This document shows positions 63,389 through 64,000 of a stretch of DNA of 64,000 nt, piece after piece (within the stretch, counting starts at the first letter, position 1; every line of letters begins with the position of its first letter). The position numbers and the translations under genes are program-made. The DNA comes from Mycobacterium sp. IS-1496 (GTDB taxonomy: Bacteria > Actinomycetota > Actinomycetes > Mycobacteriales > Mycobacteriaceae). Where the stretch lies: the NCBI RefSeq assembly GCF_001499995.1, contig NZ_LQIU01000067.1, forward strand, positions 120,084-184,083, read 5' to 3'. The notes under the pieces were generated by a model. The model did no database searches and was not told the origin of the DNA. It was given only the letters and a program-made list of their open reading frames with translations.

Positions 63389-64000
63389 ATGGGAAGTGCT
63401 GCTGTGTCACGTCCACCGTTGTTGAGTGTTGTTCGTGAGTTCTGGGGCCGTATCGGTGAGGGTTGCACTGCACGTGAAGCCGGTGTGGCGGTCGGTGTGT
63501 CGTGTGCTACCGGGGTTCGCTGGTTCACCCACGCTGGAGGGGTGAACCCGCAAAAGCGTGAGCCGACGACCTCGGGACCTCGGCCGCGTCTGACGTTGGC
63601 CGACCGCATTCAGATCCAGATCGGAGTCGCGGCCAACGAATCGCTGAACTCGATCGGCAGGCGATTGGGCCGGCCGGCGTCGACGATCAAGTACGAGCTC
63701 GACGTCAACGGTGTCCACCACAACGACGGACGCAAGTCGGGGTATCGGCGCAAGGAGGCGTTCGGAGCGCGTCAGAGCGGTTCGACCGCCACCGTGCGGT
63801 ACGACGCGGTAGTGGCGCAGTCGCGCTCCGAGGAGCGTGCTCGCCGTCCGCAGCTGGGCAAGCTGGCCCGCAATCAGGTGTTGCATGATGAGGTGCAGGC
63901 GAAACTGCTTGAGGAGCACAGCTCTGAGCAGATCGCAGCGCGGTTGCTCATCGACTTCCCCGACGATGCGGAGATGCGCGTGTCCCCGGAGACCATCTAT
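63389..64000 (+). mobile_element. IS30-family transposase, 3' end beyond the window
   Basis: The ATG at 63389 opens a frame that runs to the window edge (204 codons seen). The N-terminal helix-turn-helix region (A-R-E-A-G-V-A-V-G-V-S), a second one (S-I-G-R-R-L-G-R-P-A-S-T-I-K-Y-E-L) and the later S-S-E-Q-I-A-A-R-L segment, ending in the V-S-P-E-T-I-Y motif before the catalytic DDE core, are typical of IS30 transposases. The catalytic core lies outside. The left terminal repeat should fall between 63329 and 63388 but cannot be defined without the right end. No target duplication can be seen. Confidence 0.85.

Overview
The window is high-GC actinobacterial chromosome, and its gene order is that of the mycobacterial core. 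Read left to right it runs DUF3145 / lipid kinase / FAD oxidase / TetR / glpD, then accD6-kasB-kasA-acpM-fabD-mabR-aceE (mycolic-acid FAS-II plus pyruvate dehydrogenase E1), ahpE, cobD, SURF1, ptpA, ptkA, cobC, NIF3, zinc-ribbon, RNase H/phosphatase, rnpB, CYTH-CHAD, panB, caeA, glnA2, glnE, glnA1 and an RDD protein. This is the Rv2258c-to-Rv2219 neighbourhood of Mycobacterium tuberculosis, read in the opposite orientation and with many added genes. The additions (amino-acid permease, GH19 chitinase-like lipoprotein, NodB-glycosyltransferase fusion, B12/SpoIIE signalling operon, IS30) point to an environmental, probably fast-growing Mycobacterium/Mycolicibacterium.

Layout. 0-6.9 kb: partial methyltransferase, serine hydrolase, DUF3145 protein, then a lipid-kinase/FAD-oxidase pair divergent from TetR-glpD (glycerol and glycerophospholipid metabolism). 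6.9-10 kb: permease with a soluble tail overlapping a universal stress protein, and a hemophore-like secreted protein. 10.2-19.8 kb: the FAS-II operon on the minus strand, with its PucR-type regulator mabR and aceE upstream. 20-21.7 kb: small conserved genes, ahpE and tRNA-Val. 21.7-32.2 kb: an accessory block after the tRNA. It holds sdaA under a tandem glycine riboswitch, two small alpha+beta proteins, and an amino-sugar polymer locus (GH19 lipoprotein, NodB-GT2 fusion, degenerate epimerase, second glmS with a small leader ORF, Pro/Asp-rich exported protein, LuxR-type regulator with a pseudo-receiver). 32.5-39.5 kb: cobD, SURF1, ptpA/ptkA and the tightly overlapping cobC-NIF3-zinc ribbon-RNase H operon. 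39.5-43.4 kb: accessory redox/regulatory genes. 43.4-56.1 kb: rnpB, CYTH-CHAD, enoyl-CoA hydratase, panB, a wax-ester synthase family gene, tandem exported hydrolases, glnA2 and glnE. 56.1-61.2 kb: F420-type oxidoreductase, the STAS / B12-photoreceptor-like / SpoIIE-phosphatase operon, DoxX and dtd. 61.2-64 kb: glnA1, an RDD protein and the 5' part of an IS30-family transposase cut by the window edge.

How the genes work together. AccD6 supplies malonyl-CoA, FabD loads it on AcpM, KasA and KasB extend the meromycolate chain, and MabR lies just upstream with a candidate inverted-repeat operator before fabD. GlnA1, GlnA2 and GlnE form the nitrogen-assimilation core. The most unusual module is the three-gene operon at 57-60 kb. 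It couples a protein carrying the W-x9-EH signature of adenosylcobalamin photoreceptors, but no DNA-binding domain, to a STAS anti-anti-sigma-like protein and a SpoIIE/PP2C phosphatase: a plausible light- or B12-gated partner-switching circuit. Many genes have a TANNNT -10 box 6-7 nt before the start codon and no room for a ribosome-binding site, as expected for mycobacterial leaderless transcription. Starts given below were chosen from homologous N-termini, ribosome-binding sites and these -10 boxes. No searches could be run, so family names rest on recognisable motifs and synteny.
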